Assembly: GCF_018446385.1 (NCBI RefSeq)
Contig: NC_056004.1
Span: forward strand, 26,418,492 to 26,482,491
Reading direction: 5' to 3'
Length of the DNA stretch: 64,000 nucleotides
Origin: Zingiber officinale
Taxonomy: Eukaryota > Streptophyta > Magnoliopsida > Zingiberales > Zingiberaceae
Numbering within the stretch: position 1 is the first letter of the stretch; the number at the start of each line of letters is the position of its first letter. The position numbers and the translations under genes are program-made. Shown one piece after another: positions 22,099 to 33,131 of this stretch. Under the pieces are notes generated by a model. It searched no databases, was not told where the DNA came from, and saw only the letters and a list, made by a program, of their open reading frames with translations.

Positions 22099-23290
22099 AA
22101 TGGTCCTCAATTGTTGACTCCTATTATATTTCTAAAGATCTAGAAGTAAGCACATTAGAAAGTTTATTTTCCACTTTGGAACTTCGCGAATCTAGATGTG
22201 CAAAATCAAAGGAACCTAGATAGAACATCACCCTGAAGGCAAGAATCAACGATCCAGACTCCGAATTGTCAATTGATAAAGACGAAGTAGCCCTAATGGT
22301 AAGAAAATGTAGAAAATTTATTAAATCTAATAAATTTAATAAGTCGCAAGTGAGAAAGCACTTTCGGAGCAAAAGGAATGTTTGATGCTACAACTGCCAA
22401 GGAGAAGGCACATCAAGGACGATTGCTCCGAATTGAAGAAGAAGGAGAAGGACAGGAGTAAAAGACCAACAAAATCAAAGCACAAGAATCTGAAGGTCAC
22501 ATGGGATGAATCATAATCCTTCAAGTCCGAGATTGAAGCCTACACCAGACTAGCTCTAATGGCAGACCACCAAGGAGAAGATGAAAGCAGCTCAGAGATG
22601 AGCATCAATGAAGGGGGGGATCTTTAGAAGAAAGTTGCGATGAAGGGGGAGCATCAGAACACAAGGTAAGTGAGGTAAGTACACTTTCTCCCAAACAGTC
22701 TTTCCAATTCATTAAAATGCTTTCAAAGAACATAGTACAATTATTAGAAAAAAAATAATGCTAGGTTAAAATTAAACTTAGCAAAGTCATGCCAACAAAA
22801 TCAAAGCACAAGAATCTGAAGGTCACATGGGATGAATCATCATCCTTCAAGTCTGAGATTGAAGCCTACGCCAGACTAGCTCTAATGGCAGACCACCAAG
22901 GAGAAGATGAAAGCAGCTCAGAGATGAGCATCAATGAAGGGGGGATCTTCAGAAGAAAGTTGCGATGAAGGGGGAGCATCAGAACATGAGGTAAGTGAGG
23001 TAAGTACACTTTCTCCCAAACAGTCTTTCCAATTCATTAAAATGCTTTCAAAGAACATAGTACAATTATTAGAAAAAAAATAATAATGCTAGGTTAAAAT
23101 TAAACTTAGCAAAGTCAGGCCCCTTAGACATGTTTGATAATCTAAAGTTAGAAAATGACAAATTGAAAGCACAAATAGAAAAACTAGAAAATGACTATGC
23201 ATATTTAAGTTTGAATATCTTTCAAAAATTAGCATTAAAAAATAATGGTAGAATTAATTTGTACATAAGAAATTACCAAGGATAAATTTG
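22099..23290 (+). pseudogene. Z gag, 3' portion with zinc knuckle
   Basis: Gag resumes after the T1 duplication. Readable pieces are EWSSI-like, LEVSTLESLFSTLELRESRCA-like, SIDKDEVALMVRKCRKF, then a CCHC knuckle (CYNCQGEGHIKDDC, 22389-22430), followed by DRSKRPTKSKHKNLKVTWDE. A coiled-coil tail is at about 23130-23230 (LKLENDKLKAQIEKLEND). It contains stops and frameshifts, plus a 325-bp tandem duplication. No protease or pol follows. Confidence 0.8.
22467..23115 (+). repeat. 325-bp tandem duplication in Z gag
   Basis: The block beginning CCAACAAAATCAAAGCACAA at 22467 recurs at 22792, and both copies continue through the TTAGAAAAAAAATAATGCTAGG segment to about 23115. The copies differ at only a few positions, so the duplication is younger than Z itself. 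Confidence 0.9.
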
Positions 23291-23434
23291 GAAAATCCGT
23301 AGTAGGTAGGAACCTCCAAAATTTTTAATATGTACCTCTAAAATTTTTAATAAATTCAGTAGGTTCCTATATTAGGTTCCAAAATCTTTGTTAGATTAAA
23401 CTTCATTTTTTTTATTTATTAGTCTCAATTAGTA

Positions 23435-23689
23435 AAATATTTGAGTTATCAACGTGTGTAAAGGTTTCTTCGCCTTCAACAAAGAAGATCTTCTAGTATT
23501 TTTCAACCTCTTAGATTAACAACCATCTAAGTTGTAATCAAATAAAACTCTGATATTTTACCTATTCTTCTTAAGTTGTTATTTTTATTATTATTATTAT
23601 TATTGGACTACTAATTAAAGGATTGAGAAAATGATTTATTTTTATGATAGATAATTCACCCTCTCCCTTATCTGCCTGCTGTACCAACA
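23435..23689 (+). repeat. Z 3' LTR remnant (R-U5 only)
   Basis: It matches 5945-6216 (TATCAACGTGT, CCTTCAACAAAG, AGATCTTCTAGT, then ACCAACA at the end). The U3 part, including palindromes and TATA, is absent, so it is truncated at its 5' side. Confidence 0.8.
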
Positions 23690-24640
23690 GATCTGTTAGC
23701 TATTTTCTTATAATTTTATCTGTAATTTTTGGGAGGAGCATTTTTGAGACCGTTAACAAAGGGCTGCTCTGCATGTTTTGATTGTTCTCATCAATGAGTC
23801 GTCGAGATAGTTTTTCCCACATGATTTTAGGAAATCAACTGCATGTCTGCAAATAATGTGCCATAGCTACTGATCAGAATCAAAAGGGTCCGGGTCTTCT
23901 TTGCTTAGCCACCTTCCAAACCTTGAACTTTCTCCCCTTCTCTCTGCAGTCCACCTAAGACTTTTCAATTTGTTTTTAGCATGATGACCCCTTAGCTTCC
24001 TCATTTAATTCGGTTGAATAGATCCTTTGTTTAGCCACGTTCTCTGCCTTGAACTTTCCATGTTCTTTGTATTCTCCTCACACAATTATGACTTTTCAAC
24101 TTTTTATGCTCATGTTGAAGCCTTGTTCATAAGTTTGGATGAAAGGGAAAGGGGGGCTGAATTTCTAAATAGAAAATGTCAAGATTAGAGGAATGCAAGA
24201 AAGTGGCAGTTTATTGCATGTGCATTATGCAAGAACTTATTTTATTAATACATTTGACAAAAAAAATGACATGAAATAGATCAAATTCTCAAAGCTTTCT
24301 ATTTTAACGATCCGATCAAAATCAGTAAATTATGCATTGTTTTTTCCATCCTTTTTCTCGATGGGCATAAGTACAAAGAGGTTGGATCAGTGAACACAAT
24401 TATAGAATAGTTCAAGCAGATATTCTGTATTGAAAACAGATTGTTTCTCCGAATTAAAGATTCATAGAAGTTTGATTTTCATTTTGATAAATTTGTTCAA
24501 TATATATATAATAATTAAATAAATATATTAGATAAAATAGTAACTAATAAAACTTATCAAAATTATATATAAATAAACTTTCAAAATAAACCAACAAACT
24601 TATAATTAAACTCACTAATCATCATCTCTCCCTTACTATA
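23690..24640. other. Intergenic, no gene seen
   Basis: Single-copy-looking, moderately AT-rich sequence. I see no coding frame, RNA gene or repeat boundary beyond GATCT at the Z border. Confidence 0.5.
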
Positions 24641-24990
24641 TCATAATCTATACTTAAATAAATTTATTCTTCTGTACGTATTTATCATAGTTAAACATTG
24701 TCTAATTAGAACATTTATTGATCGTCTAAATATATATCTGTACCATCTTAAACGTATCTCTCGAAAATTTTCATCAAGAGATGCAACTCCTACTCTCGCT
24801 CATTTTTTATTCTATTTATCCTCGTATGTATATACATCCATCGTAACATCCTCATATTTATAATTTTATCTTCTGTTCATGTATTCAAGTTATAACTTAA
24901 TATTCATCGTCATATACTATAACAGGTCTAACTGTCATTTTGTATAAGAACTTACTCCACTAATCAATTAAATAAATTTAAAATTTATAA
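24640..24990 (-). pseudogene. LINE reverse-transcriptase C-terminus remnant
   Basis: Translating the minus strand in shifting frames gives KFLYKMTVRPVIVYDDEY, RMLRWMYIHTRINRIKNE and RLRWYRYIFRRSINVLIRQC. These match the typical plant LINE ends KFYRTAVRPALLYG, RMLRWMCGHTRKDRIRNE and RLRWFGHVQRRP in order. The rest of the element is unrecognisable. Stops are frequent. Confidence 0.75.
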
Positions 24991-25550
24991 AAAAATTAAA
25001 CTCAAACTAAATTTTAAAAATTAAATTAAAATTGAACCACCATTTTAATATTTCTTTTAAAAAAAATTAGATTCTGTTTAACTCGATTGTCTTATTTAAA
25101 AAAAATAAATAACATAAAATCCAACTCAATTTAATTCATTTAAACACGAATTGATATATTCTAATAGCACGCATGTTGATAACATCCAAATGTCAGGCGT
25201 CAAACGGTGACGAACGAATACATCAGGGACAGTCGCAGTTGCATGCACTTGAGATTCGGACGATGGATCAATGTCTCTCAGCGACTGTAATCCTCACCAC
25301 AAAGCCATAAGAAGGCGAAGGACATGCCTGATGAGGGATTCAGCTATTTTGACTGGTGGTGCGTTCTGGTTCTTGGAGACTGGAAAGGGACAGGGGGATG
25401 GCACAAGCGCATGTGGCCAGGGGAGACGAACCTCAAGCGTCACTCGTACATTGTTTCCATTAAAACTTAAGTATTAGCATGACCCACCACCGCCCAAGTT
25501 GCATGGGAATCACTCCTGAGTCTTGAAAAAAATATGGGATGCAGTGTATC
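24991..25550. other. AT-rich, then upstream region of the ARGOS-like gene
   Basis: An AT-rich stretch to about 25170, then more balanced sequence leading to the presumed promoter. The 68-codon frame at 25271-25477 has no recognisable features. Confidence 0.45.
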
Positions 25551-25555
25551 TGCAC

Positions 25556-25563
25556 CTATATAT
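25556..25563 (+). promoter_or_regulatory. Candidate TATA box of the ARGOS-like gene
   Basis: TATATATT lies about 30-40 bp upstream of CT-rich, leader-like sequence (25590-25787) that ends in a good splice donor. Positional inference only. Confidence 0.45.
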
Positions 25564-25787
25564 TGAGTATCTGCACTGAGACACATGGCTTCTCACCCAA
25601 CGCAGCTAATAAAGGCAGCCACCAGAAGGCAAGATAATTCCTTGTATCACCTCTCAAGTCTCTCTTCTCCCAACCTTTCAGAAATCCTCGTCTTTAGTTA
25701 ATTTTTCCCCCTCTTTGTGCTCTTCTTCCACTGCTAGATAGAGAACCATAAGCGGGCCTGTTCCGGGGTGTGGGAAAAGATAACAAG

Positions 25788-25911
25788 GTGCGTATTTAAT
25801 TGCCACCATAGTTCTATAAGCGTACCTTCTTTTTCATAGTTTATTGCTCGAGGATCCAATAACTCCATCTTTATCTCATTGCTTGAATATTTTTCTCTAT
25901 GAAGTTATTTG

Positions 25912-25957
<46 letters not shown>

Positions 25958-26253
25958 TGTAGGTCCCCAAAAGAAGCTTTATTTTTAATGAACTTGGTAC
26001 AAATTAAAGACCAAGATATTACCGATTTTCAGTGATGTTTTTCATTAATTTTCTAATAGTAAGAAATTGTTCTAACCGTCTTAATTTTGGGTTTCCTGTT
26101 TTTTCTATTATGTGAGATTGGATAGAAAGTCCTTTTCAGGGATTCAGTGCCATTTTAGAAAATTTTTTGTAGTGCAGACAAATCAAGTTGTGAATCTATG
26201 ATCATATTGAGAGAGAGCTAAGCTAACCTCACTCTTCTGGTCGTCGTTAACAG
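25788..26253 (+). other. Predicted 5'-leader intron
   Basis: Donor AACAAG|GTGCGT at 25787/25788 and acceptor GTTAACAG|GC at 26253/26254. The intron holds a long (AT)n run at about 25913-25956. A leader intron in an ARGOS-type gene is plausible but inferred. Confidence 0.5.
25913..25956. repeat. (AT)n microsatellite
   Basis: About 20 uninterrupted TA dinucleotides inside the predicted leader intron. Confidence 0.95.
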
Positions 26254-26298
26254 GCAACTTCAGTCTTCTTTCCGATCTCAGATCTCAGATTAAGAAGC

Positions 26299-26340
26299 AT
26301 GCATACCTTCAAACTCCTGATCTTGGCTCGAGATTATTAA
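26299..26340 (+). CDS. uORF 1 of the ARGOS-like gene
   Basis: ATG to TAA, encoding MHTFKLLILARDY, in the predicted leader exon 2. Whether it is translated is unknown. Confidence 0.4.
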   Translation: MHTFKLLILARDY

Positions 26341-26362
26341 ACAAAGCCTGCAATCAAAGTAA

Positions 26363-26425
26363 ATGTATTGGTGTTTTGAATTGTACTCAATCAAGAGTAC
26401 CGATCAATCTTTTAGCGATAGTTGA
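26363..26425 (+). CDS. uORF 2 of the ARGOS-like gene
   Basis: ATG to TGA, 20 codons (MYWCFELYSIKSTDQSFSDS), ending 22 bases before the main ATG. It could limit translation of the growth regulator. Confidence 0.4.
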   Translation: MYWCFELYSIKSTDQSFSDS

Positions 26426-26447
26426 AGCTCGCGGCTGGGAAGATAAA

Positions 26448-26741
26448 ATGGAAAGCAGAAATAGAGGAAGCAGAATGGCAACCAGTTCAGGCATGAGGCA
26501 TTCAAAAGCTCAATCACAAGAGCAAGACCACAAATCTTATCCAAACACCTATTTCAGCTTGGAATCTTTTCTGCTACTCCTCTTCTTCACTGCATCACTG
26601 TTGATACTTCCTCTCATACTACCTCCCTTGCCTCCTCCGCCTTCCTTGTTGCTTCTACTTCCCATTGGCCTTCTCATTGTGCTTATGATTCTAGCTTTTA
26701 TGCCTACAGACGTACGTAACATTGCACCCTCTTGCCTATAG
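26448..26741 (+). CDS. ARGOS-like: ARGOS/OSR-like organ-size protein
   Basis: 97 aa from ATG 26448 (context AAAATGG). The frame stays open upstream to 26376, but no ATG occurs there. The N-terminus is short and polar (MESRNRGSRM...). The C-terminal half carries the family signature: YFSLESFLLLLFFTASLLIL, then the proline core LILPPLPPPPSLLLLLPIG, then LIVLMILAFMPTDV. That is two membrane helices joined by the LPPLPPPP turn, the organ-size-related (OSR) domain. ARGOS proteins sit in the endoplasmic reticulum, promote organ growth and dampen ethylene response (known for the family). Length fits the family. Two short upstream ORFs precede it. A 192-codon antisense frame overlaps and is judged a shadow. 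Confidence 0.9.
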   Translation: MESRNRGSRMATSSGMRHSKAQSQEQDHKSYPNTYFSLESFLLLLFFTASLLILPLILPPLPPPPSLLLLLPIGLLIVLMILAFMPTDVRNIAPSCL

Positions 26742-28079
26742 ACATGTTGTAAGAGTTTGATATACGTTCCTTCATTGGTTTGAATTATATCAAAATAGTC
26801 CTCCCAGAATACAAAGCATATGCTAGCTGTGAACATATTCTTGGTAGGTGCCATCAAATTAAGAAGAGGAGCTGTTTCTACTCTGTTAGTGATCAACATG
26901 ACTAAGAGGGCTTTGGCATAGTGCCTTTGGAGGATGATATATGGATGAGTGTAGTCGTAGGGTTTGCAACAAGCAGATAAATAGCTCCAGCTAAGAATCC
27001 AGATGCTCCTGAAAGAAAAAAAGAAAAACAGAGTGCAAATATGCAGTTTTGATGTTTTGTAAATCCCCAGGAAGGATTTTGGTGTTTTGTAAACAGAAGA
27101 GAGACAGACTTTATCCTTCAGCATCATATAAGAACCCTGATATACAGAGTTACAGCAGAAAAAGTTTGGTGAGAATAATTGTTTATCATGAATGCTGGAA
27201 AAAGAAGTTTCCTTCTTGAGGTACGGGTTTTAGGGTAGTTGCAAGTAATAAATAAGTGGGCATGAGGTTAGCATCAATGTAAGAGCAGAGAGGAAAGGTA
27301 TTGATGAGTTTAGTTGTAAATCTACTCAATATTCTGCATGTAAATACTTTGATCTAAATTGATCAAGTCTGGTTTATCATATACATTATAGGACTATGTT
27401 TACAACTACTTGCGCTGGATAGTTTTAACAAGGAATCTGTACCGTACTGAGTATTTATTCAGTGATCTCCATTTGCCATTTGGTTTTCTTTATCAAATTC
27501 AACTCAAGTCTAGAATACAACTTCAAATTTGGAATAAGTCATCCCAACTTATTGTTCACGTAGCTCATTCATATTTGCCCTGGTCATTCCAGAGCATGCT
27601 AGCTTATCCTGCCAATTCCGTTAAGTTAGTTTTGTCATTGAGGCTCAATTGATGCAAAAATGCGATCACGCACTTTAAATGTTCTTTATCGTCGTGAGAT
27701 GTTGAGAAAAAAATTAGATACACCCCAGAATGAGAGGGTTAATATAAAACTACTTTTGTTTGAAATCAATCATGATCTGGCCATTGACGTCCAAGCATGT
27801 ATAAAAGTGGCGAAGTTTATCTATAAACTAATAATATAGACAGCAACTAGTGGATAAGGACTACACGAGAGCTTCTAAGGTTTTTTTTTGTTTTTTTTTT
27901 TTTTAACACGAGAGCTTCAAAGGAAGGTTGTGATGATGTTGACATTCGTGATCCACGAAATTGCAAATGTAGTACATGTGTTAAATGATATCAAGTTCCC
28001 AATGGATGTCTCTATCTTCTACTTCAACCTTCACGTCATGATGCCTATTCAACATATAGTACCCACCTAAGAATATATA
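26742..28079. other. ARGOS-like 3' region and intergenic
   Basis: No further gene is supported. It includes a T run (27881-27903). Short open frames here lack recognisable features. Confidence 0.45.
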
Positions 28080-28990
28080 ACACTATTTACTAGGCCCATA
28101 TTCATGTGCGAGGAACACATCGTCATTGATAAATAAATAGTTGATAGAAATTAAGAAAAAAAAAGTTAGCTATAATATTAAATTTAAAATTAATGGTTAG
28201 AAATATAGAATATAAATTTTTATATAGTTAATTTAAGAAATCTTAAATACTAAATAGAAAAAGAAAGAAAAATAAATTATCTTAAAAATTATAAATAAAT
28301 AAATATATATAATCTAATATTCCCTCAAACTCACGATACTACAACTATAAGTATTGAGAATTTGTTAAATAAGAAACGAAAGTATGAAGTGAAATATGTC
28401 TTGATAAATATATCAGCAATCTGTAAATTCGAAGGAACAAAACGTAATATGATGGTGCTAATCTGAAGATGATGATGAGTAATGTGACAATCAATTTCAA
28501 TATGTTTCGTCCGTTCATGAAAAACTGAATTATATTACAAGTAATTTGAATAATACTCTGATTATCATAATATAACGGAGTAGGTTGATAAAGAAAGATA
28601 CTCATATCACAAGCAACCAACACAACTAAATTACCTCACAAGTAGTTGAGGTCATGACACGATACTAAACTTCTGAGGAAGATCTAGAAATAATATCTTG
28701 TTTCTTACTCTTCTAAGAAATGAGGGAATCACCAAGAAAAACGTAGAAGCCAGTGGTAGATTTGTGATCTATAGGATCACCAGCCCAATCAGCATCAGAG
28801 TATGCATGCAGTTCCAGAGATGAAGTAGAAGAAAATAAAAGACTTTGAAATTGAGTGCCTCGAAGATACCTGAGAATATGAATAACAGTAGCCCAATGAA
28901 TTATAGTTGGTGCAGCGACAAATTTACTAACCACATGAATAATATATGCAATATCTGGACAAGTCATAGTGAGAGAAACCAAGCAATAGT
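28080..28990 (-). pseudogene. Copia pol fragment: RNase H end and 3' LTR remnant
   Basis: At 28982-28713 the minus strand reads TCPDIAYIIHVVSKF, HILRYLRGTQ and YSDADWAGDPIDHKSTTGF, the copia RT thumb and RNase H start. At 28623-28345 it reads PLYYDNQSIIQI, NGRNILKLIVTL and LIYLSRHIS, the RNase H end. Then GAGTTTGAGGGAATATTAGATT near 28335-28315 looks like a polypurine tract and decayed LTR start, followed by AT-rich sequence. The 5' side is cut at 28990, just before the hAT element. Confidence 0.8.
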
Positions 28991-29070
28991 TCTGTTTTCA
29001 TGATTAACTTGGCATCGCTATCGCCGCTCGCTCAATACCATTATCACCACTTGCTCGGTATTGCCACAAC

Positions 29071-32000
29071 CAATGTTGTCAAAATCGCGTTTTGACTCGT
29101 AAACTCGTACAAAATCGCGAGTTTACTTGCGAAAATCGAGTTAAAATGTGACAAAATCGTGTATTAAAGTAAAATCGTATTAAAATCGTAAAATCGTATG
29201 TAAACTCGTCAAAATGCGATTTTGAGAATGCTTTTATCGAGTTTAAGTCATTACTAAAATGAGGGCATTTTAGACAAAATCTTGTCATTTTGGTGAAGCA
29301 GAAAAATGAAAAAAAAAAACAGATAAAATCAAGTCGAACTGCTTTTCGCCGAACAGAACACAAACCTTTGCCAAACATAAACCCTCGCCACAACGTCGCC
29401 GAACTGCTTTTCCACATCGTCGTCCCCACGCCGTCTTCTCCACACCGTCGTCTCCACGCTGTCTTCTCCATGCCGTCGTCTCCTCCGTGTCGTCGTCTCC
29501 ACTCTCCATCGCTCAATATTGTGGGAAGAATAGGTTAAATGTCAGGTCTGCTGTGACTTGTGACTCTCGCTGATCTCAAGTAAGTGTTGATTGTAGCAAA
29601 ATGTCGGGTTTGTCGCGAGCTAAATGATATTTGATATTCAATTTATTAAGTTTTGATTTTGATATTCTTTTAAGATAGAAATGTCATCTACAACTTCAAA
29701 GACTAAGGAAAAAAATGCTTCAGGAAGTAGAACTGATATAGGATGGCAGCATGGAGTTGATGTAGAGAACAACTCAAAAAAGGTCAAGTGCAAATATTGT
29801 GACAAAACATTCAACGATGGTATTTTTCGATTCAAGCATCACTTGGCCGGCACTCATAGAGATGTGGAGCCTTGTTTAACTGTTTCTGATAATGTGAAGA
29901 ACAAAATGCAGTCAATTGTGGATAAACTTGCTAAAGTTGCTGACAAAAGAAAGAGAAAAAGTTATGGGATTGATGATTCGGATGATGAAGAGCCTTTACC
30001 AAAGGCAACAGACAAGGGGAAAATGAAAATGGATACATTTTCTAGAAGTAAAAAAGGCAGTAATTTTGGTAGCACTCAAGCTACCATTAACCAAATGATG
30101 AAGAAGGAATTGCGAGATGAAGCTTGTCAAGAGATTGCTCGGTTCATATATGGATGTGCTATTCCTTTTAATTGTGTCAAGCATCCGTCATTTCAAAAAA
30201 TGTTTGAGCTTGTTGGGAGATATGGATGTGGATTCAAGGCTCCCACGTATCATGAAGTGAGAGAGACGTTGTTGAAGAAGGAAGTGAATCAAACTAAGGA
30301 GTTGCTTGAGGTGTACAAAGCTGAATGGAAAAAAATAGGATGTTCAGTCCTGTCGATGGACAGATAAAAAAGGCGTTCAATTTGCAATTTCTTGGTAAAT
30401 AGTCCAAGGGGAACTGTGTTTTTGAAATTTATTGATACATCCAATGTCTCAAAAATAGCAAAAAAGGTTTTTGAGATGTTAGATGAGATCATAGATGAAG
30501 TTGGTGGAGAAAATGTGGTTCAAGTAATCACTGATAATGCTGCAAACTACAAAGCTGCTAGTGAGATGTTGATTGAAAAAAGGAAAAATCTCTATTGGAC
30601 TCCTTGTGCAGCTCATTGCATTGACTTGATTCTTGAAGATTTTGAGAAGAAATTGGAAGTTCACAAAGAAACTATTACCAAAGCAAGGAGGGTTGCTACT
30701 TACATTTATTCAAGGACTTTACTCATTTCCATGTTGAGACATTTTACAAAGAGTAGAGATTTGATTCGACCAGCCACTACACGATTTGCAACTGCTTACT
30801 TAACTTTGAGTTGTTTCAAAGAATTGAAGGTCTTTCTAATGACAATGTTCTCATCCCAATCATGGAAGACAAGTAGATTTGCTAAAACAAATGAAGGAAA
30901 GTGTGTTGAGCAAACTATCTCGGATAGTAAGTTTTGGCATAATGTGGTTGTATGTCTAAAGGCTGCTATTCCTTTAATTAAAGTTCTTCGATTGGTTGAC
31001 TCAGAAGAGAAACCAGCTATGGGTTTCATTTACAATGCAATGGATTGTGCCAAAGAACAAATACAAGCCAATTTAAATAATGTGAAGAGAAAGTAAGACA
31101 CATTTTTACATTTCATTAATTTATTATCTATTATCATCAATAATTTATTTTAGTTTATTGACATATAAAATCATATTGTCCATTTTAGGTTTCAGTTAAT
31201 ATTGAATATCATAGATGAAAGATGGGAACTTCAGCTACACAGGTCATTACATGCTGCTGCTTATTTTCTTAATCCACAATACCAATATAGCCCAGATTTT
31301 AAAGTAAGTATGGAGTTGAAACTTAATCTCTATCAGTGCTTGGATAGGTTGGTTACTTCTCAAAGTGATAGAGATAAGATAGATATTCAAATTGAGGACT
31401 TCAAAAGTGCAAAAGGGGTATTTGGTATTAATGCTGCGATAGTAGCAAGGGACAAAAAAACACCTGCAGCATGGTGAGATTCTTATGGTGATGGGTGCCC
31501 TGAATTACAGAAGTTTGTCATTCGAGTTATTAGTTTGACTTGTAGCTCATCTGGATGTGAACGTAATTGGAGTGCATTTGAGATGGTAATAATTTATATA
31601 TACTATTTAGTTTATTTTTTTGTCATATGTGAATATAATTATTTTTATAATTTTAGGTTCATACAAAGAAAAGAAACCGATTGCAGCAAAAGAAGATGAA
31701 TGACTTGGTTTTTGTTATGTCCAATATGAAGATGATCAACAGGAAGTCAAAGAAAGAAGAGCTATTTACCATTGATGACCTCTCATCAGATGATGAATGT
31801 ATAACTGAGGAAAATGATCACATAGATGGAGATGATGGAGAGGATTTGGATCAAATCAATGAAGTTGATGGTCATGATGTGGAGCCAATCCATCTAGTTT
31901 ATGAAGAAGGGAGTGGAAATGTTACAGGTGGTGCTGACGATATTTCTAGTATTGTTCATCATGCTAATGATGGTAGTGATGGTGACAATGATAGCGACGA

Positions 32001-32356
32001 AAGTGATTATTTGCACTTGTCTATGGATGATTTATATTAATTTGTTATCTTATGTTGTATTTATTTTTGGACTTAAGTTTTAGACTTGAATTTATGTTTA
32101 TGTTGTGTACTCATGGCAAGTATTTAGTTGTTTGAAAGTTTAAAAGTTAAAACTATGAGTAGTTTATGATTATATGAATTAAAATGTTCTATATGTAGAT
32201 TTATGTTATAATTTGGATTGAAATATTAAATGATCAATTAAAAATAATATACTAGGTTTCTTTTAAAACTAATTTAAAGTATGATGTAAAATCTTACGAT
32301 TCGATTTTACAACTACTCCAACGATTTTACTTAAACTCTCGATTTTGACAACCTTG
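29071..32356 (+). mobile_element. hAT DNA transposon
   Basis: A 3286-bp element with terminal inverted repeats CAATGTTGTCAAAATCG and CGATTTTGACAACCTTG (16 of 17 match), flanked by the perfect 8-bp duplication GCCACAAC (29063-29070, 32357-32364), diagnostic of hAT. Subterminal AAAATCG motifs cluster at 29085-29235 and 32285-32345, typical transposase sites. It encodes one transposase gene on the plus strand. The ends look intact, so it could be moved by an active relative. Confidence 0.95.
29681..32040 (+). pseudogene. hAT transposase (BED finger, DUF659, C-terminal dimerisation)
   Basis: Exon 1 starts at ATG 29681 with a BED zinc finger (VKCKYCDKTFNDG ... HHLAGTH). The DUF659 catalytic core follows (LSDGWTD-equivalent, then NSPRGTVFLKFID, VVQVITDNAANY, WTPCAAHCIDLILED). 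A GTAAG...TTTTAG intron at 31093-31188 joins KRK to FQLILNIIDERW in frame. A second intron, 31586-31656, joins SAFEM to VHTKKRNRL, the hAT dimerisation region. The tail is Asp/Glu-rich and ends TAA at 32040. Damage: a deletion at about 30353 in the conserved DGW core shifts the frame to a stop (30366), a compensating shift follows near 30390, and TGA replaces a Trp codon at 31475-31477. Otherwise it is full length. Confidence 0.88.
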
Positions 32357-32364
32357 GCCACAAC

Positions 32365-33126
32365 CACTCGCTCAATGTTATACGACGAGCTAGTCGAGGC
32401 GATTCAACCTTTACAACAGGATGTCTAGTCAGTCGGACTCACGCCTCCTTCAACTAGATTTGAAGGGGAGACTTATGATGTGGTGGATAAAAAGTGGAAA
32501 GCCATGTGGAGGATGGCAAGGGCATTTTGGTGATTATTTTTTTCCTTTAGGGTTGGAGGACGCTAGGGAGAAAAGGGGTTGGCTTCGTTTTTTCCACCAC
32601 ACGGGTGCACCCTACCTCACTCATTTCTCCAGCAGCTGCCACCCCCTAAGCTCGCCAGCACTCCGACGGGCACCCTCCAACAGGGCCTGCTCTTCATTTT
32701 TTCCGCCGCCTCCTCTCACACTGACTTCCTTGCTGACAACCTTCTCATCGCTAGTCGTGAGTAGACGTGGCCGACCCTAGCCTCCACTCCTCTTCCCCCC
32801 CTCCTTCGGTCGTCCTCTGAGGCAACAACAGGAGCCATACATGCTAAGGAGCATCACACCATTATCTCCCTCAAGTTAGCTTTGTTTGACTCCGTCGTCG
32901 CCACCCCTCTCTCACGCTCAGGCGCCACTGCTTTTGCTGGTCGTGCCTTCACTGCGCCATCTCCCCCTCACTCGCTTCTCCGATTGCCAGACCACGCCTC
33001 CCGTCGCCAGTCTCCTCCTCACCTTTGCCACCGTATCTACGCCTCATAGCGCCTCCGCTAATAGTCTTCGATCTCCCGTCGTCGCCGCCGCCTTCATCAC
33101 TGGCTAGATCGCCAACCTCTCGCCTT
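32365..33126. other. C/T-rich non-genic segment
   Basis: Low-complexity C-rich sequence with simple TCGCC/CTCC content. Before T inserted it was continuous with 44648 onward. The frames at 32421-33225 show no recognisable protein. Confidence 0.5.
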
Positions 33127-33131
33127 CTAGA

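Larger units (their letters stand above)
5225..23689 (+). mobile_element. Z: gag-only copia-like element, interrupted by T1
   Basis: The plus-strand element has a 5' LTR ending at 6216 (CCAACA), a primer-binding site TGGTATCAAAGT at 6219-6230, a decayed gag split by LTR T1, and a truncated 3' LTR ending CCAACA at 23689. No protease, integrase or RT is recognisable, so it was either non-autonomous or lost pol. The left border is not sharply defined and I could not confirm a target duplication (right flank GATCT). It is the oldest layer of the left nest. Confidence 0.75.

Noticed and set aside
26376-26447. 24-codon N-terminal extension of the ARGOS-like protein
   Set aside because: It begins with TTG; the first in-frame ATG is 26448.
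26549-27127. 192-codon antisense frame over the ARGOS-like gene
   Set aside because: No recognisable domain; it is a shadow of the Leu/Pro-rich membrane coding sequence.
29079-29516. 145-codon minus-strand frame at the hAT 5' end
   Set aside because: Low-complexity Trp/Arg/Asp repeats and subterminal repeats; no protein family resemblance.
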